Assembly (NCBI GenBank): GCA_947501275.1
Contig: CANMVD010000002.1
Coordinates: 620,001 to 684,000 of the forward strand
Reading direction: 5' to 3'
Origin: an uncultured Tateyamaria sp.
GTDB taxonomy: Bacteria > Pseudomonadota > Alphaproteobacteria > Rhodobacterales > Rhodobacteraceae
DNA length: 64,000 bases
Shown here: piece after piece, positions 25,574 through 35,199 of the stretch
Numbering within the stretch: the first letter of the stretch is position 1
Layout: every line of letters starts with the position of its first letter
The notes under the pieces: model-generated
Told to the model about the DNA's origin: nothing
The model's input: the letters and a program-made list of their open reading frames with translations, nothing else
The model's database searches: none
Position numbers and translations under genes: made by a program

Positions 25574-26385
25574 AAAACATCCCCCTCTCTGCCGCCATTG
25601 GCCTTATCATCACCGGCACCTATTTCATCGCAGCCATTTTCGCCGGTTGGATTGCTCCCTATGGCATGGCCGAAGCCGTGGGCGACGTATGGGAACCGTC
25701 CTCTGCCAAACACTGGCTCGGCACAGACCAAATTGGGCGCGATCTGCTGACTCGGATGATATTTGGCGGCCAGACAACGATCTTTATCGCCACCGCCGCG
25801 ACAATCCTCAGCTTCGCCACAGGATCTGTCCTTGGCTTCATAGCCGCTGTCTCCGGAGGCTGGGTTGATCAGGTGATGAGCCGCCTTGTCGACCTCTTCA
25901 TGTCGATCCCTTCACTGATCCTCGCATTGGTCATCCTCAGCAGCATCGAGGCGACCGTCCTTACCCTTATCGTCATCATGGGCCTGCTGGATTCAACCCG
26001 TGTTTACCGACTGGCCCGCGCTGTCGCGGTCGACATCTCAGTCATGGACTTCGTCGAAGCCGCACGACTGCGCGGAGAAAAACTCGGCTGGATCATCTTC
26101 CGGGAAATCCTTCCCAATGCGCTCTCGCCACTGGTTGCTGAAATGGGCCTGCGGTTCATCTTCATGGTGCTCTTTATTTCAACCTTGTCCTTCCTCGGGA
26201 TTGGCGTTCAACCACCTTTGGCTGACTGGGGCGGGATCGTGAAAGAGAACAAGGAAGGCATCAACTTCGGCATCGGTGCGGCCCTCTACCCGGCGGTCGC
26301 CATTGCCACATTGGCCATCAGCGTGAACCTGATCGCCGATTGGATCCTAAACCGCACCACCTCGCTGAAAGGCGGCCGCGGATGA
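25567..26385 (+). CDS. Dipeptide-type ABC transporter permease (DppC-like)
   Basis: The 272-residue permease has the N-terminal membrane helix plus five more, and the DppC motifs HWLGTDQIGRDLLTRMIFGG (about 50-70) and the EAARLRGEKLGWIIFREILPN loop. The ATG at 25567 is preferred; the frame is open further upstream but that sequence is Arg-rich and unlike the family. It pairs with the DppB-like subunit. Confidence 0.93.
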   Translation: MLKNIPLSAAIGLIITGTYFIAAIFAGWIAPYGMAEAVGDVWEPSSAKHWLGTDQIGRDLLTRMIFGGQTTIFIATAATILSFATGSVLGFIAAVSGGWVDQVMSRLVDLFMSIPSLILALVILSSIEATVLTLIVIMGLLDSTRVYRLARAVAVDISVMDFVEAARLRGEKLGWIIFREILPNALSPLVAEMGLRFIFMVLFISTLSFLGIGVQPPLADWGGIVKENKEGINFGIGAALYPAVAIATLAISVNLIADWILNRTTSLKGGRG

Positions 26386-26471
26386 TGCAGCAGTGCAAAT
26401 GGGTCGGTGGGTGGGCGCCTTTGGCGCAGCCAAACAGAGCACCCAACGACGCCAAGGAATTCCTGACATGA
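26382..26471 (+). CDS. Possible coupled small ORF, 29 aa
   Basis: The ORF starts in an ATGA overlap with the DppC stop and stops in an ATGA overlap with the ATPase start, filling the 82-base gap precisely. The peptide starts MMQQCKWVGGWAPLAQ. A real product is uncertain; translational coupling of DppC to the ATPase is the simplest reading. Confidence 0.3.
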   Translation: MMQQCKWVGGWAPLAQPNRAPNDAKEFLT

Positions 26472-28102
26472 CGACATCCTTGCTCAAAGTCCGCGGCCTC
26501 AAGATCGGCGCAACGGTATACCCGCCGGGCGAAAAACCACACGATATCGAAATCGTGCACGGCGTCGATTTTGACGTGGAACCCGGCAAGGTGCTGGGTC
26601 TGATCGGAGAATCCGGAGCGGGGAAATCCACCATTGGCCTCGCGTCCATGGCCTATGGACGCGGCGGCGTCGAACTCACTGGCGGCAGCGTTGAGGTCAA
26701 CGGGCGCGACGTGCTCAAATCCAAACTCAGCGATATCCGCAAACTGCGCGGGGCCGAGGTCACCTACGTCTCGCAATCCGCCGCCGCATCATTCAACCCT
26801 GCCAAGCAGATCATGGAACAGGTGATCGAAGCCGCCGTGGGCCAAGGTAAATTCTCCAAGGCGGATGCTCAAAAACGCGCAGTGGAACTGTTCACCAAAC
26901 TCGGCCTGCCAGATCCTGAAAACATCGGCTCCCGCTACCCGCACCAGGTCTCGGGCGGACAGCTGCAACGCTGCATGACTGCGCTTGCCCTCTGCCCTGA
27001 ACCGGATCTGGTGGTCTTTGACGAACCCACAACCGCGCTGGACGTCACGACCCAGATCGACGTGCTCAAGGCGATCAAAGACGCCATCCGCGACACCGGC
27101 GTTGCCGCCCTCTATATTACGCACGACCTCGCAGTTGTGGCGCAGGTCAGCGATCACATCATGGTGCTGCGCATGGGGCAAATGGTCGAATACGGCACCA
27201 CCGATCAGATCATCAACAACCCACGCGAGGAATACACCCAAGCTCTCGTTTCCGTACGCTCCATCGAGCACAAGGAAAAGCAACCCACCGAACCTATTCT
27301 GCGCGTTGAAAACATCACGGCGCGTTACAAAGGCACCAACTTTGACGTCTTGCACAACGTCAGCGTTGATATCTCACCCGGCCAAACGCTGGCTGTGGTG
27401 GGCGAGTCCGGATCCGGCAAGTCGACCCTCGCCCGTGTCATCACCGGCCTTCTGCCGCCGCGGGATGGCAAGATCACCTTTGCCGGTCGCACCCTGACCC
27501 CGGATCAACCCTCGCGCCCCCTCGAAGACCTGCGTGAGTTGCAGATGATATACCAGATGGCCGACACGGCGATGAACCCGCGCCAGACGGTCGGCACCAT
27601 CATCGGGCGTCCCCTCGAATTCTACTTCGGGCTCAAGGGCTTGGAAAAACAGAAACGGATTCAGGAACTGCTGGACGAAATTGAGCTCGGCACCGGGTTT
27701 CAGGATCGTTACCCTGCAGAACTGTCTGGCGGGCAAAAGCAGCGGGTCTGCATCGCGCGCGCGCTAGCCGCCAAGCCCAAGCTCATTATCTGTGACGAGG
27801 TCACGTCCGCTCTCGATCCACTGGTCGCGGACGGCATTCTCAAACTGCTGCTGAACCTGCAAAAAGTCGAGGACGTCGCCTATCTCTTCATCACCCACGA
27901 TCTGGCGACCGTCAAAGCGATCTCAGACAGCATTGCCGTCATGTATCAGGGGCGCGTGCAACGCTATGGCACCAAATCCGAAGTGCTGACACCGCCATTT
28001 GACGACTATACCGACCTGTTGCTGAGCTCAGTGCCAGAGATGAAACTGGGCTGGCTCGAAGAGGTGATCGCGAACCGCAAAATGGAAAGCGCCGGGAACT
28101 GA
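26468..28102 (+). CDS. Dipeptide-type ABC transporter, two fused ATPase domains (DppD-DppF)
   Basis: The 544-residue protein holds two complete ABC ATPases in one chain. Domain one (about 8-265) has GESGAGKST, VSGGQLQR and LVVFDEPTTALD. Domain two (about 285-535) has GESGSGKST, LSGGQKQR and LIICDEVTSALD. The longer frame to 26393 is rejected because its extra residues are not family-like. It powers the DppBC-like permease pair and ends the operon. Confidence 0.95.
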   Translation: MTTSLLKVRGLKIGATVYPPGEKPHDIEIVHGVDFDVEPGKVLGLIGESGAGKSTIGLASMAYGRGGVELTGGSVEVNGRDVLKSKLSDIRKLRGAEVTYVSQSAAASFNPAKQIMEQVIEAAVGQGKFSKADAQKRAVELFTKLGLPDPENIGSRYPHQVSGGQLQRCMTALALCPEPDLVVFDEPTTALDVTTQIDVLKAIKDAIRDTGVAALYITHDLAVVAQVSDHIMVLRMGQMVEYGTTDQIINNPREEYTQALVSVRSIEHKEKQPTEPILRVENITARYKGTNFDVLHNVSVDISPGQTLAVVGESGSGKSTLARVITGLLPPRDGKITFAGRTLTPDQPSRPLEDLRELQMIYQMADTAMNPRQTVGTIIGRPLEFYFGLKGLEKQKRIQELLDEIELGTGFQDRYPAELSGGQKQRVCIARALAAKPKLIICDEVTSALDPLVADGILKLLLNLQKVEDVAYLFITHDLATVKAISDSIAVMYQGRVQRYGTKSEVLTPPFDDYTDLLLSSVPEMKLGWLEEVIANRKMESAGN

Positions 28103-28230
28103 ACCAAATGGCGCGTGGCAGCACGCAACAAGCCGTCTGTTCCCGCATCTGCGCGCGCCCTCCAAAGCCGAAACGACAACGCAGTTCAACGGTGCGCCCA
28201 AGCCACCGCAACTTCTAACATCCGACAAGG

Positions 28231-28713
28231 TTATGCCGTCGCAATTTTCGCCTTGTGAGCGGCAAAAGCCTGCGCCAATTGCGCGCTTTGGTGCATGCCC
28301 TGGATCGTTTCGTGCAATTCGCCCTCTCCGTCAAACAGCAGCAGCGTCACATGAGAGACGTTGTACTTGCGGGCAAAGGCCGCGCCTTCTGGCGTTTTGA
28401 TGTCTGCAATCAGGTAGGTCAGGCCGCAATCATCAAAGTCACGCAATGCGGCACGGGTTTGTTTCTGCAATGCCGTGCATGTCGGGCACTGCGGATCGTG
28501 GATCTGCACAACTGTTGGATTGCCTTGCCCGACCTGCCCAAGGTCATGTTCCGCCGCGTATGTCCGGAACGAAGACACTGACCAGAAACCACCCGCGGCA
28601 ACGACGCCAGCGCCCAAAGCTCCATAGCCCAAAAAGGTACGCCGCGACGGCGCACCGCTGTTTTGTTGGGCTTGTGTTTTTTTCACACGGGCAGATTTGC
28701 GGGATTTTGGCAC
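28231..28713 (-). CDS. Membrane-anchored thioredoxin-like protein (CPTC)
   Basis: This 160-residue protein has a basic N terminus, one membrane helix (about 27-47) and a periplasmic-type thioredoxin fold with active site CPTC (Cys76, Cys79) and a later cis-proline-like VSHVTLL segment. The GTG at 28713 is chosen because AGGAGC precedes it by six bases; an ATG at 28764 has none. It could be a disulfide reductase or oxidase facing the periplasm. It stands alone between a convergent ABC operon and the acyl-CoA synthetase gene. The CPTC dipeptide does not tell the direction of catalysis. Confidence 0.8.
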   Translation of the reverse strand: MPKSRKSARVKKTQAQQNSGAPSRRTFLGYGALGAGVVAAGGFWSVSSFRTYAAEHDLGQVGQGNPTVVQIHDPQCPTCTALQKQTRAALRDFDDCGLTYLIADIKTPEGAAFARKYNVSHVTLLLFDGEGELHETIQGMHQSAQLAQAFAAHKAKIATA

Positions 28714-28810
28714 GGGAATGCTCCTGTTGACGTGGCGATACCCTAGCTTGCGCCGGAGTATCAAACCAATTCACGTTCCCGTCAGATCACCTCTTGCCGC
28801 AATCCAAGGA

Positions 28811-30709
28811 TCACTCCGCTGCAATTGCGTCCTTGGACACTTCCCACGGGCGGATGAAGTCACCTAATACCGTCTGGATTGCCTGCTCTCCAGCGGTGCC
28901 TGCATCAACCTGCGCGACAAGGCCGCGCTTTTTGTCGTCGATGACGGATACCACTTTGGCGTCCAGTCCAGCTGCGGCAAGCGACTCGTTGTAAATGCGG
29001 GCAATGGCCTCTTTGCGCAGGTCCGGCTTGAAAATCTTGCCCACGGCTGTCTTGGGCAATTCATCCATAATGGTCATGTGCTTGGGACGGGCAGCGCGTT
29101 CGTGCACGTGTTCCTGACAGAACGCCATCAACTCGTCCGGCGTCACAGATGCACCGTCCACCAGTTCGACATAGGCGCAGGGCACTTCACCGGAATGTTT
29201 GTCCGGTTGACCGATGGCCCCGGCAAAGGCGACAGCCTCATGGGCGGCCAAGGCTTCTTCGATCTCGGCGGGATCAATATTGTGGCCTCCGCGAATGATC
29301 AGATCCTTGGCGCGACCGGTGATCCAGAGATAGCCATCACTGTCAAAGCGACCCAGGTCGCCAGTGCGCAGATAGGTATCCAGAAAGTAGAGGTCTTTAT
29401 TCTTGTCGGCCTCTGTGTAGGTGTTGCCGGGCCAGACTCCGGGATTGCTGACGCAGATCTCGCCAACCTCGTCCACACCCAACTCGACCGGGCCGTCCGG
29501 GCTGCCCTTGAGGATCTTGATGTCTGTGTAGGGGAACGGAATTCCAACCGAGCCGACTTTCTTTTCACCGTCGATTGGGTTGCCAGAGACAAGGCAGGTT
29601 GCCTCGGTCATACCGTAACCTTCGACGATTTCGACGCCCGTGGCGGCCTCGTAGCGTTTGAACAACTCTTGGGGCAGCGGCGCGGACCCTGAGAAGGTGG
29701 ATTTCACGGTGCTGATGTCACCATCCACAGCACGCTGCATCATGGCCGAGATGGCAGTGGGCACGCCGACAAGAAAGGTCACCTTCCAGCGTTCCGTCAG
29801 CTTCCAGATGTTATCAAGCACACCCTCGCCCCGGAACCCTTGTGGTGTGGGGAAGATGCAATGCGCACCAGAAGCCACAGCGCCCATGACCATCACTTGC
29901 GCCGCCATCACGTGAAACAGAGGCAGCGGGACAAGCATGTTGTCATTTTCGTCCAGCAACACAGTTGCGCCGACCCAACCGTTGTAGATCATGCCCGAAT
30001 ATTTGTGCTGCGCGACCTTGGGCATGCCCGTGGTGCCACCTGTGTGGAAGTAACAGGCCACCCGGTCCGCCTGCACGTCCTCGAATTGCAGCGTTGTGGG
30101 TTGCTTGGCACATTCGGCGTTGAAGTTCAGGTACGTGACACCGGGCGCAGGCTGCATCTTGGGGCGGATGAGCGGAATGATAAAGGACTTCAGGCCGGAC
30201 ACATGGCCCAGCAGATCAACCTCGAGAACTGTTTTGACATTCGGCGCAAGCGCAACAGCCTCGGCCGTCTTTTCCGCCACGTCTGTTTTGGGGAACGCGC
30301 GCAGGGTCACGACGGCCTTGGCCTTGGTTTCGCGCAGGATGGATCCGATTTGTTCGGGGTCAAGTAGCGGGTTGATCGGGTTGACGATCCCCGCGACAGC
30401 CCCGCCCAGCAAAGTCACGACGGTCTCGGTCGCGTTGGGCAGGATAAATGCGACAACGTCCTGTTCACCGATCCCGATGCTGCGCAGCATGTTGGCGCAT
30501 TGCGTCACGCGATCTTTCAAAGCCGCCCAAGTCAGGGTTTCGGCCTTGGCCTTGGGATCAGAAAAGATCTGATAACTCATGGCATTGTGGTTGGGAAACT
30601 TGCGTGTCGTTTCGCTCAGCATCCCGTAGAGGGTTTTGGCGACATCGCGCTGTTCCCACGGCATTTCGTTTTCAATAGCCTTAGCGTCCGCGATCCCGGC
30701 AAAAGTCAT
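28811..30709 (-). CDS. Acyl-CoA synthetase (AMP-forming)
   Basis: At 632 residues it is an ANL-family ligase activating a carboxylic acid with ATP and CoA. The motifs are the phosphate loop YFHTGGTTGMPKVAQ, GYGMTEATC, YLRTGDLGRFDSDGYL, the hinge GRAKDLIIRGGHNI, and the catalytic Lys in PKTAVGKIFKPDL. It resembles medium/long-chain or aryl acid ligases; the substrate cannot be read from sequence alone. AGGAAAACG upstream supports the start. It is a single-gene unit. Confidence 0.92.
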   Translation of the reverse strand: MTFAGIADAKAIENEMPWEQRDVAKTLYGMLSETTRKFPNHNAMSYQIFSDPKAKAETLTWAALKDRVTQCANMLRSIGIGEQDVVAFILPNATETVVTLLGGAVAGIVNPINPLLDPEQIGSILRETKAKAVVTLRAFPKTDVAEKTAEAVALAPNVKTVLEVDLLGHVSGLKSFIIPLIRPKMQPAPGVTYLNFNAECAKQPTTLQFEDVQADRVACYFHTGGTTGMPKVAQHKYSGMIYNGWVGATVLLDENDNMLVPLPLFHVMAAQVMVMGAVASGAHCIFPTPQGFRGEGVLDNIWKLTERWKVTFLVGVPTAISAMMQRAVDGDISTVKSTFSGSAPLPQELFKRYEAATGVEIVEGYGMTEATCLVSGNPIDGEKKVGSVGIPFPYTDIKILKGSPDGPVELGVDEVGEICVSNPGVWPGNTYTEADKNKDLYFLDTYLRTGDLGRFDSDGYLWITGRAKDLIIRGGHNIDPAEIEEALAAHEAVAFAGAIGQPDKHSGEVPCAYVELVDGASVTPDELMAFCQEHVHERAARPKHMTIMDELPKTAVGKIFKPDLRKEAIARIYNESLAAAGLDAKVVSVIDDKKRGLVAQVDAGTAGEQAIQTVLGDFIRPWEVSKDAIAAE

Positions 30710-30893
30710 CGTTTTCCTCCCTAAAGCGCCAACGCTTTTTTATAGTTCGTGCGGCGCAAGTATCCCTCTAACATCAAGATGCGGTGGATTACTTCAATGA
30801 TCAAGTATGGCAAGGCGCCGAGCCCATTCGGACGCCGCGTCAAAACATATGACCTTGGGTCATTGTTGCCAGCAGGTGCGCAGCGACGCGCTT

Positions 30894-32705
30894 TTACTCT
30901 GCGGCCATTCCATCGGTGAACTGCAACCGCGCAAGGCGCGCATAGAGCCCCCCTTCGGCGACCAACTGGTCATGTGGGCCTTGCGCAACCACACGTCCCT
31001 GATCCAGCACGATTATGCGATCCGCCTTTTTCACGGTCGCAAGGCGGTGCGCAACAATCAGCGTTGTCCGGCCTTTGGCCAGCCTGTCGACAGCGCTTTG
31101 CACGGCCCGTTCGCTTTCGGCATCCAGCGCGCTTGTCGCCTCATCCAGCAGCAAAATCGGTGCATCACGCAAAATCGCGCGCGCAATGGCAATGCGCTGC
31201 TTTTGGCCACCCGACAGCATCACGCCCCGCTCGCCCAGTTGGCTGTCATATCCATCCGGCAAGGACTGGATAAAGTCGTCAGCCGCTGCCGCGCGGGCGG
31301 CATCCTTGATGTCGTCCATGCTAGCGCCCGGACGACCAAAGGCGATGTTTTCCGCGGCACTGGCCGCAAAGATCATCGGGTCCTGGGGTACGAGGGCCAG
31401 ATGGCGGCGATACTGCTCGCGCGACAGTTGGGCGACATTCACCCCATCGATTTCGATATGACCGGACTGCGGATCGTAAAACCGCAACAGCGTCTGGATG
31501 ATCGTTGTCTTGCCCGCGCCCGATGGACCGACAAAGGCAACGGTTTCCCCAGGTTTCACCTCAAAGGACACTCCATCAAGGGCAGGCGTTGCCGGGCGCG
31601 CCGGATAAGCAAAGCGCACATCGCGGAATGCAATGCGCCCGGCCACAGGCAATGCAAGCGCCTCAGGATTGGCCACATCGCGTACGCTGTCTTCGGTGTT
31701 GAGCAATTCAACCAAACGCTCCGTCGCACCAGCCGCACGCTGCAATTCGCCAATGATCTCGGACAGGGCTGCCACGCCACCGGCCACCATCACCGCATAG
31801 ATGACGAACTGAATGAGGCTGCCCAGCGACATCTGCCCGCTGCGCACATCGTTTGCCCCGATCCACAGCACACCGACAATCCCCGAGAACACGAGGAAAA
31901 TGACAATCACCGTCATCAGCGCCCGTGTTGTCACTCGCCGCTTGGCTGAACCATAGCTTGCCTCGGTCACATCAGAGAACATTTTGCGGCTGGCAGTTTC
32001 GTGAGTGAAGGCCTGCACCGTCTGCACCGCGCTCAACTGCTCGGATGCGCTGCCCGACGAGGCGGCAATCCAGTCCTGATTTTCGCGGCTCAGCACCCGC
32101 AAGCGTCGCCCCAGAACGAGGATCGGAACGACGACTGCGGGCACAATCAACAACACCAACCCCGTCAGCTTGGCCGAGGTCAGCAGCATCAACACAAGGC
32201 CTCCGATAAAGATCAGGATGTTGCGCAACGCGATGGATACGGACGAACCGATCACGCTCAGGATCAGGGTTGTGTCCGTTGTGATCCGACTGAGGACCTC
32301 ACCCGTCATGATGTTTTCATAGAAACTGGGTGACATGCCGATGATGCGGTCAAACACGGCCTTGCGGATGTCCGCGACAACCCGCTCGCCCAACCGGGTG
32401 ACAAGCGCATAGCGCAAGCCCGTTCCGATCGCGAGCAACCCGGCGATGCCCATGGCTGCCAGAAAGTACTGGTCCAGAACGGCCGGATCCGCGACGCGGA
32501 AGTTGTCGACCACCCGGCGCACGGCCAAAGGAAGGGTCAATGAAATAATAGCGGTGACGATCAGCGCAGCAATCGCTGCAGCTAACAACGGCTTGTACGG
32601 CAGAATGAACGGAAGCAGCGCCCGCAGAGCGCCGATTTGCTTTGATTTTTTGCGTTCTTCGCTTCCCGCGCTCGGCGGGGGGGCGACGGGTTTGTGATCC
32701 GCCAT
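30894..32705 (-). CDS. MsbA-like ABC exporter (fused membrane and ATPase domains)
   Basis: The 603-residue half-transporter has a six-helix exporter domain (about 40-330) and an ATPase with GPSGAGKTT, MLSGGQKQR and ILLLDEATSALD. The class exports lipids, lipid A or drugs as a homodimer. Start 32705 is chosen since GGAGAG precedes it; an in-frame ATG at 32765 is less likely. The C-terminal end is followed by a gap of 184 bases to the acyl-CoA synthetase, where no gene is seen. The substrate is unknown. Confidence 0.9.
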   Translation of the reverse strand: MADHKPVAPPPSAGSEERKKSKQIGALRALLPFILPYKPLLAAAIAALIVTAIISLTLPLAVRRVVDNFRVADPAVLDQYFLAAMGIAGLLAIGTGLRYALVTRLGERVVADIRKAVFDRIIGMSPSFYENIMTGEVLSRITTDTTLILSVIGSSVSIALRNILIFIGGLVLMLLTSAKLTGLVLLIVPAVVVPILVLGRRLRVLSRENQDWIAASSGSASEQLSAVQTVQAFTHETASRKMFSDVTEASYGSAKRRVTTRALMTVIVIFLVFSGIVGVLWIGANDVRSGQMSLGSLIQFVIYAVMVAGGVAALSEIIGELQRAAGATERLVELLNTEDSVRDVANPEALALPVAGRIAFRDVRFAYPARPATPALDGVSFEVKPGETVAFVGPSGAGKTTIIQTLLRFYDPQSGHIEIDGVNVAQLSREQYRRHLALVPQDPMIFAASAAENIAFGRPGASMDDIKDAARAAAADDFIQSLPDGYDSQLGERGVMLSGGQKQRIAIARAILRDAPILLLDEATSALDAESERAVQSAVDRLAKGRTTLIVAHRLATVKKADRIIVLDQGRVVAQGPHDQLVAEGGLYARLARLQFTDGMAAE

Positions 32706-32802
32706 GCGCTCTCCGGCATTTTCCGTGTCGCTGTGCACATGCCCGTATTGCGCAGCCAAGGTCAAGCGGACGGGCGCAAGGTGCGGCGATATGGAGAAGA
32801 GT

Positions 32803-32876
32803 TGGAGCGGGCGGCGGGAATCGAACCCGCGTCATTAGCTTGGAAGGCTAAGGTCTTACCACTACACAACGCCCGC
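32803..32876 (-). tRNA. tRNA-Gly (anticodon TCC)
   Basis: A 74-nt cloverleaf is read on the minus strand, beginning GCGGGCG and ending in an encoded CCA. The anticodon stem TTAGC/GCTAA holds the loop CTTCCAA, so the anticodon is TCC. The T arm has the CGGGTTCGATTCCCG sequence. The discriminator base is T, as normal for bacterial tRNA-Gly. Confidence 0.97.
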
Positions 32877-32944
32877 GTAGACCATCGCTCGGATACGGCA
32901 TCGCCGCGCGGGGGTCAAGATCACGACCGCGCCTTTCCGCCTGT

Positions 32945-33733
32945 TTAAAGCGGGCGCTGTGCCAGCCCGTCTGGCAACGTCGTTTCAACCATGTCGCGTG
33001 CAAGCTGCACAAAGCCTGCCGCCTGATGTGCCGCCAGTGCGTGCCCTTTTTCAGCAGTGGCCAGATGTGCCTGCCCAACAACGCCGCTGTCAGACAGGTC
33101 TGACGCGATCCAGCCATATGACACGGGCCCGGTTGGTTTGATCAGGGACGTCTCTGCACTTGAACGGAAATCCACGGCGGCACTCATGTCAACTGTATGC
33201 GGTGCAAAGGCCAACATCAGTGATGTTTCACTGTCCCCACCGTGAAGTCCGTACGTGTTTTCCTGCGCACCAAACATACCCTCAGGCGCGCCAAAGGCGC
33301 CCCATTGCGCCTTGACCGCCAACATGCCCGTCGCGATGCGCAACTCGCGCGCCAGAATGGAAACCAGATCCAGATTGCCGCCATGGCTGTTGATGATGAC
33401 GATCTTTTTCAGGCCAGCGCGGGCCACCGAAAGGCTAATCTCGGTCCATGCAGCAAGCGCTGTCTGCGCGTTCAGTGTCAGCGTGCCTTGTGCCCATAGA
33501 TGTTCGTTGGATTTCCCAACTGCCTGAATGGGCAGGATCAGCAGATCCAGATCCTCGGGACAAGCCAGACGCACCGCGTCAAGCATACCTTGTGCGATCA
33601 TTGCGTCCGTACCCACGGGCAAATGCGGGCCATGCTGTTCGATCGCGGCTGTGGGCAGAACAACGATTGTGCGCTCGGCGTCCAACGCATCAAACTCCGG
33701 CATGCGCAGGTCGGCCCAGTCACGCGCGCTCAT
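32945..33733 (-). CDS. Creatininase-family amidohydrolase
   Basis: The protein (262 aa) has the creatininase metal motifs AIEQHGPHLPVGTDA near residue 30, INSHGGN near 115, and GLHGGDSETS near 160. Family members hydrolyse creatinine or other cyclic amides, and others act in cofactor synthesis (MftE, ArfB). The next gene in the operon is a 2OG oxygenase-like protein overlapping by four bases, so the substrate is probably a product or precursor of that reaction, but it is not identified. Confidence 0.88.
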   Translation of the reverse strand: MSARDWADLRMPEFDALDAERTIVVLPTAAIEQHGPHLPVGTDAMIAQGMLDAVRLACPEDLDLLILPIQAVGKSNEHLWAQGTLTLNAQTALAAWTEISLSVARAGLKKIVIINSHGGNLDLVSILARELRIATGMLAVKAQWGAFGAPEGMFGAQENTYGLHGGDSETSLMLAFAPHTVDMSAAVDFRSSAETSLIKPTGPVSYGWIASDLSDSGVVGQAHLATAEKGHALAAHQAAGFVQLARDMVETTLPDGLAQRPL

Positions 33734-34650
33734 GGTGCCTCTTTCGCGGCATAGGTCGCATCCAGTCTCGAGGCCAGATAATCCGCTGCTCGGATCGGCG
33801 GATACTTGGGTTCTCCGGTGCCCGGCAGCGCCGCGACTACGGTGTCCGGATGGGCCTCACAAAAAAATGCAACCGAACGCCGTCGTCGCTTGGGTGGCAG
33901 CACCCGGTGCGGCGTGGATACGTAGATGTCATTGGTCCAGCGCATCATGCAGTCCCCGATGTTCACAACAAAAGCGCCCGCCACGTGGGGCACATCCATC
34001 CAGTCACCATCACGCGGTTTGACTTGCAGGCCCGGCTCTCCGTCCGTCAACAGAAGGGTAATGGCCCCATAGTCGGTATGCGCGCCCGCCCCGATTTCAT
34101 TCTGCTGGCCGCTGGCCGCAGGGTAGTGCAGTAACCGCATTGCGGACAGCGGATCTACAAACAACGCATCGAAATGATCCCTCGGAAGGCCCAGATCCTC
34201 GGCCATCACACTGAGCAATCCCAAGGCCTGAACATGACAGGCATTGTAATAGGCCAACATCGTGTCGGCAAAACCGGGAATATCGGGCCAGCGATTGACT
34301 CCGCGAAATGGTTCGCCCGCAAGCACACGCGGATCATCAGCGGACAGATCAAGGCCAATATTGAAGGTCTCTTTGCTGTCGACTTCGGGCCGGGTCTCAT
34401 CCAGAGATTCGTCTCCCGGCTTGCCCCACCCGCGAAAATGAGGTGTGTCCAGAATGGACAGTCGCGCCTTGGCATCCTCAGGCTGCCCAAAGAACGCATC
34501 CCCCAAAACAAACACCTTGCCGCGCAGGTCTTCGGAAACAGCGGCGTTTGCCAGCAAAAAGAAACCCGTTTCACGCACCGCACGACCCAGATCAGCGGTG
34601 AATTTCGATCTGTCAGTGGCAGCGTGGTTCCAATCGAGTACGGGTATCAT
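33730..34650 (-). CDS. Isopenicillin-N-synthase-family Fe(II)/2-oxoglutarate oxygenase
   Basis: The 306-residue enzyme has the N-terminal DIOX segment (MIPVLDWNHA, RAVRETGFFLLANAAV) and the 2OG-Fe(II) core. The iron ligands are in HTDYGAITLLL and TPHRVLP, and the R-x-S 2OG-binding motif is RRSVAFF. These proteins hydroxylate or cyclise small molecules. The ATG at 34650 is preferred to a GTG at 34668. It is upstream of, and coupled to, the creatininase-like gene (ATGA). Confidence 0.88.
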   Translation of the reverse strand: MIPVLDWNHAATDRSKFTADLGRAVRETGFFLLANAAVSEDLRGKVFVLGDAFFGQPEDAKARLSILDTPHFRGWGKPGDESLDETRPEVDSKETFNIGLDLSADDPRVLAGEPFRGVNRWPDIPGFADTMLAYYNACHVQALGLLSVMAEDLGLPRDHFDALFVDPLSAMRLLHYPAASGQQNEIGAGAHTDYGAITLLLTDGEPGLQVKPRDGDWMDVPHVAGAFVVNIGDCMMRWTNDIYVSTPHRVLPPKRRRRSVAFFCEAHPDTVVAALPGTGEPKYPPIRAADYLASRLDATYAAKEAP

Positions 34651-34716
34651 CCGGTCTGCCCTTTCCACCTGCTTTACGTTGGCAACACTATGTTGCTCAA
34701 CATGCCTGTTGCACCG

Positions 34717-35199
34717 TCAAAACAGCGACGCAGCGCCCCCCGCAATCAGTGGGAAGGGCAGCGTGACTGCCACACGGCTCACGATAAACCGCCCGCCCAG
34801 AAACGCCAGTTCTTCTGCAATCAGTTTGGTGAGCGCAAAAAGTCCCCACGCAGTGACATATGCAACCATCGCAGGCGCAGCCGCCCCTGCATTCATGGCC
34901 CCCGCCGCAAGGGCAAATGCGACAAAGGCACCCCCCGGTGTGACAATCCCAAGAGCCATTCCAACAAGAACGCCAGGCAGCCCGGACGTGTCACCGAGGT
35001 ATTGGCGCACCAGGCTGTCCGGCAACAACTCTGCAAACAGGCCCGCGCTGATCAACGCCACAACAAGACGCGGCAGCGTGCTCAGCAACATTCGTAGAAC
35101 CTCGTCATAGGCTTTGCGCCGATTGTCCTGGGTTTCCAGCCGCTGCCAGACCCATCCTGCCAGTAGCATCAGGACAATTGTGCCAATGACGATGTTCAT
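34717..35199 (-). CDS. Half-permease B (DUF318/ArsP-like)
   Basis: This 160-residue membrane protein has about four helices and the motif GIVTPGGAFVAFALAAGAM followed by AYVTAWGLFALTKLIAEELAFL. The same motif pattern occurs in the neighbouring protein at 35196, so each looks like one half of an ArsP/DUF318-type permease, which normally carries two such repeats in one chain. The true start at 35199 overlaps the partner's stop (ATGA). The likely unit is a heterodimer. Its transported substrate is not known. Confidence 0.75.
   Translation of the reverse strand: MNIVIGTIVLMLLAGWVWQRLETQDNRRKAYDEVLRMLLSTLPRLVVALISAGLFAELLPDSLVRQYLGDTSGLPGVLVGMALGIVTPGGAFVAFALAAGAMNAGAAAPAMVAYVTAWGLFALTKLIAEELAFLGGRFIVSRVAVTLPFPLIAGGAASLF

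Noticed and set aside
32803-32876. tRNA-Gly as an integration site for a genomic island
   Set aside because: No integrase gene and no duplicated tRNA 3' end were seen nearby.
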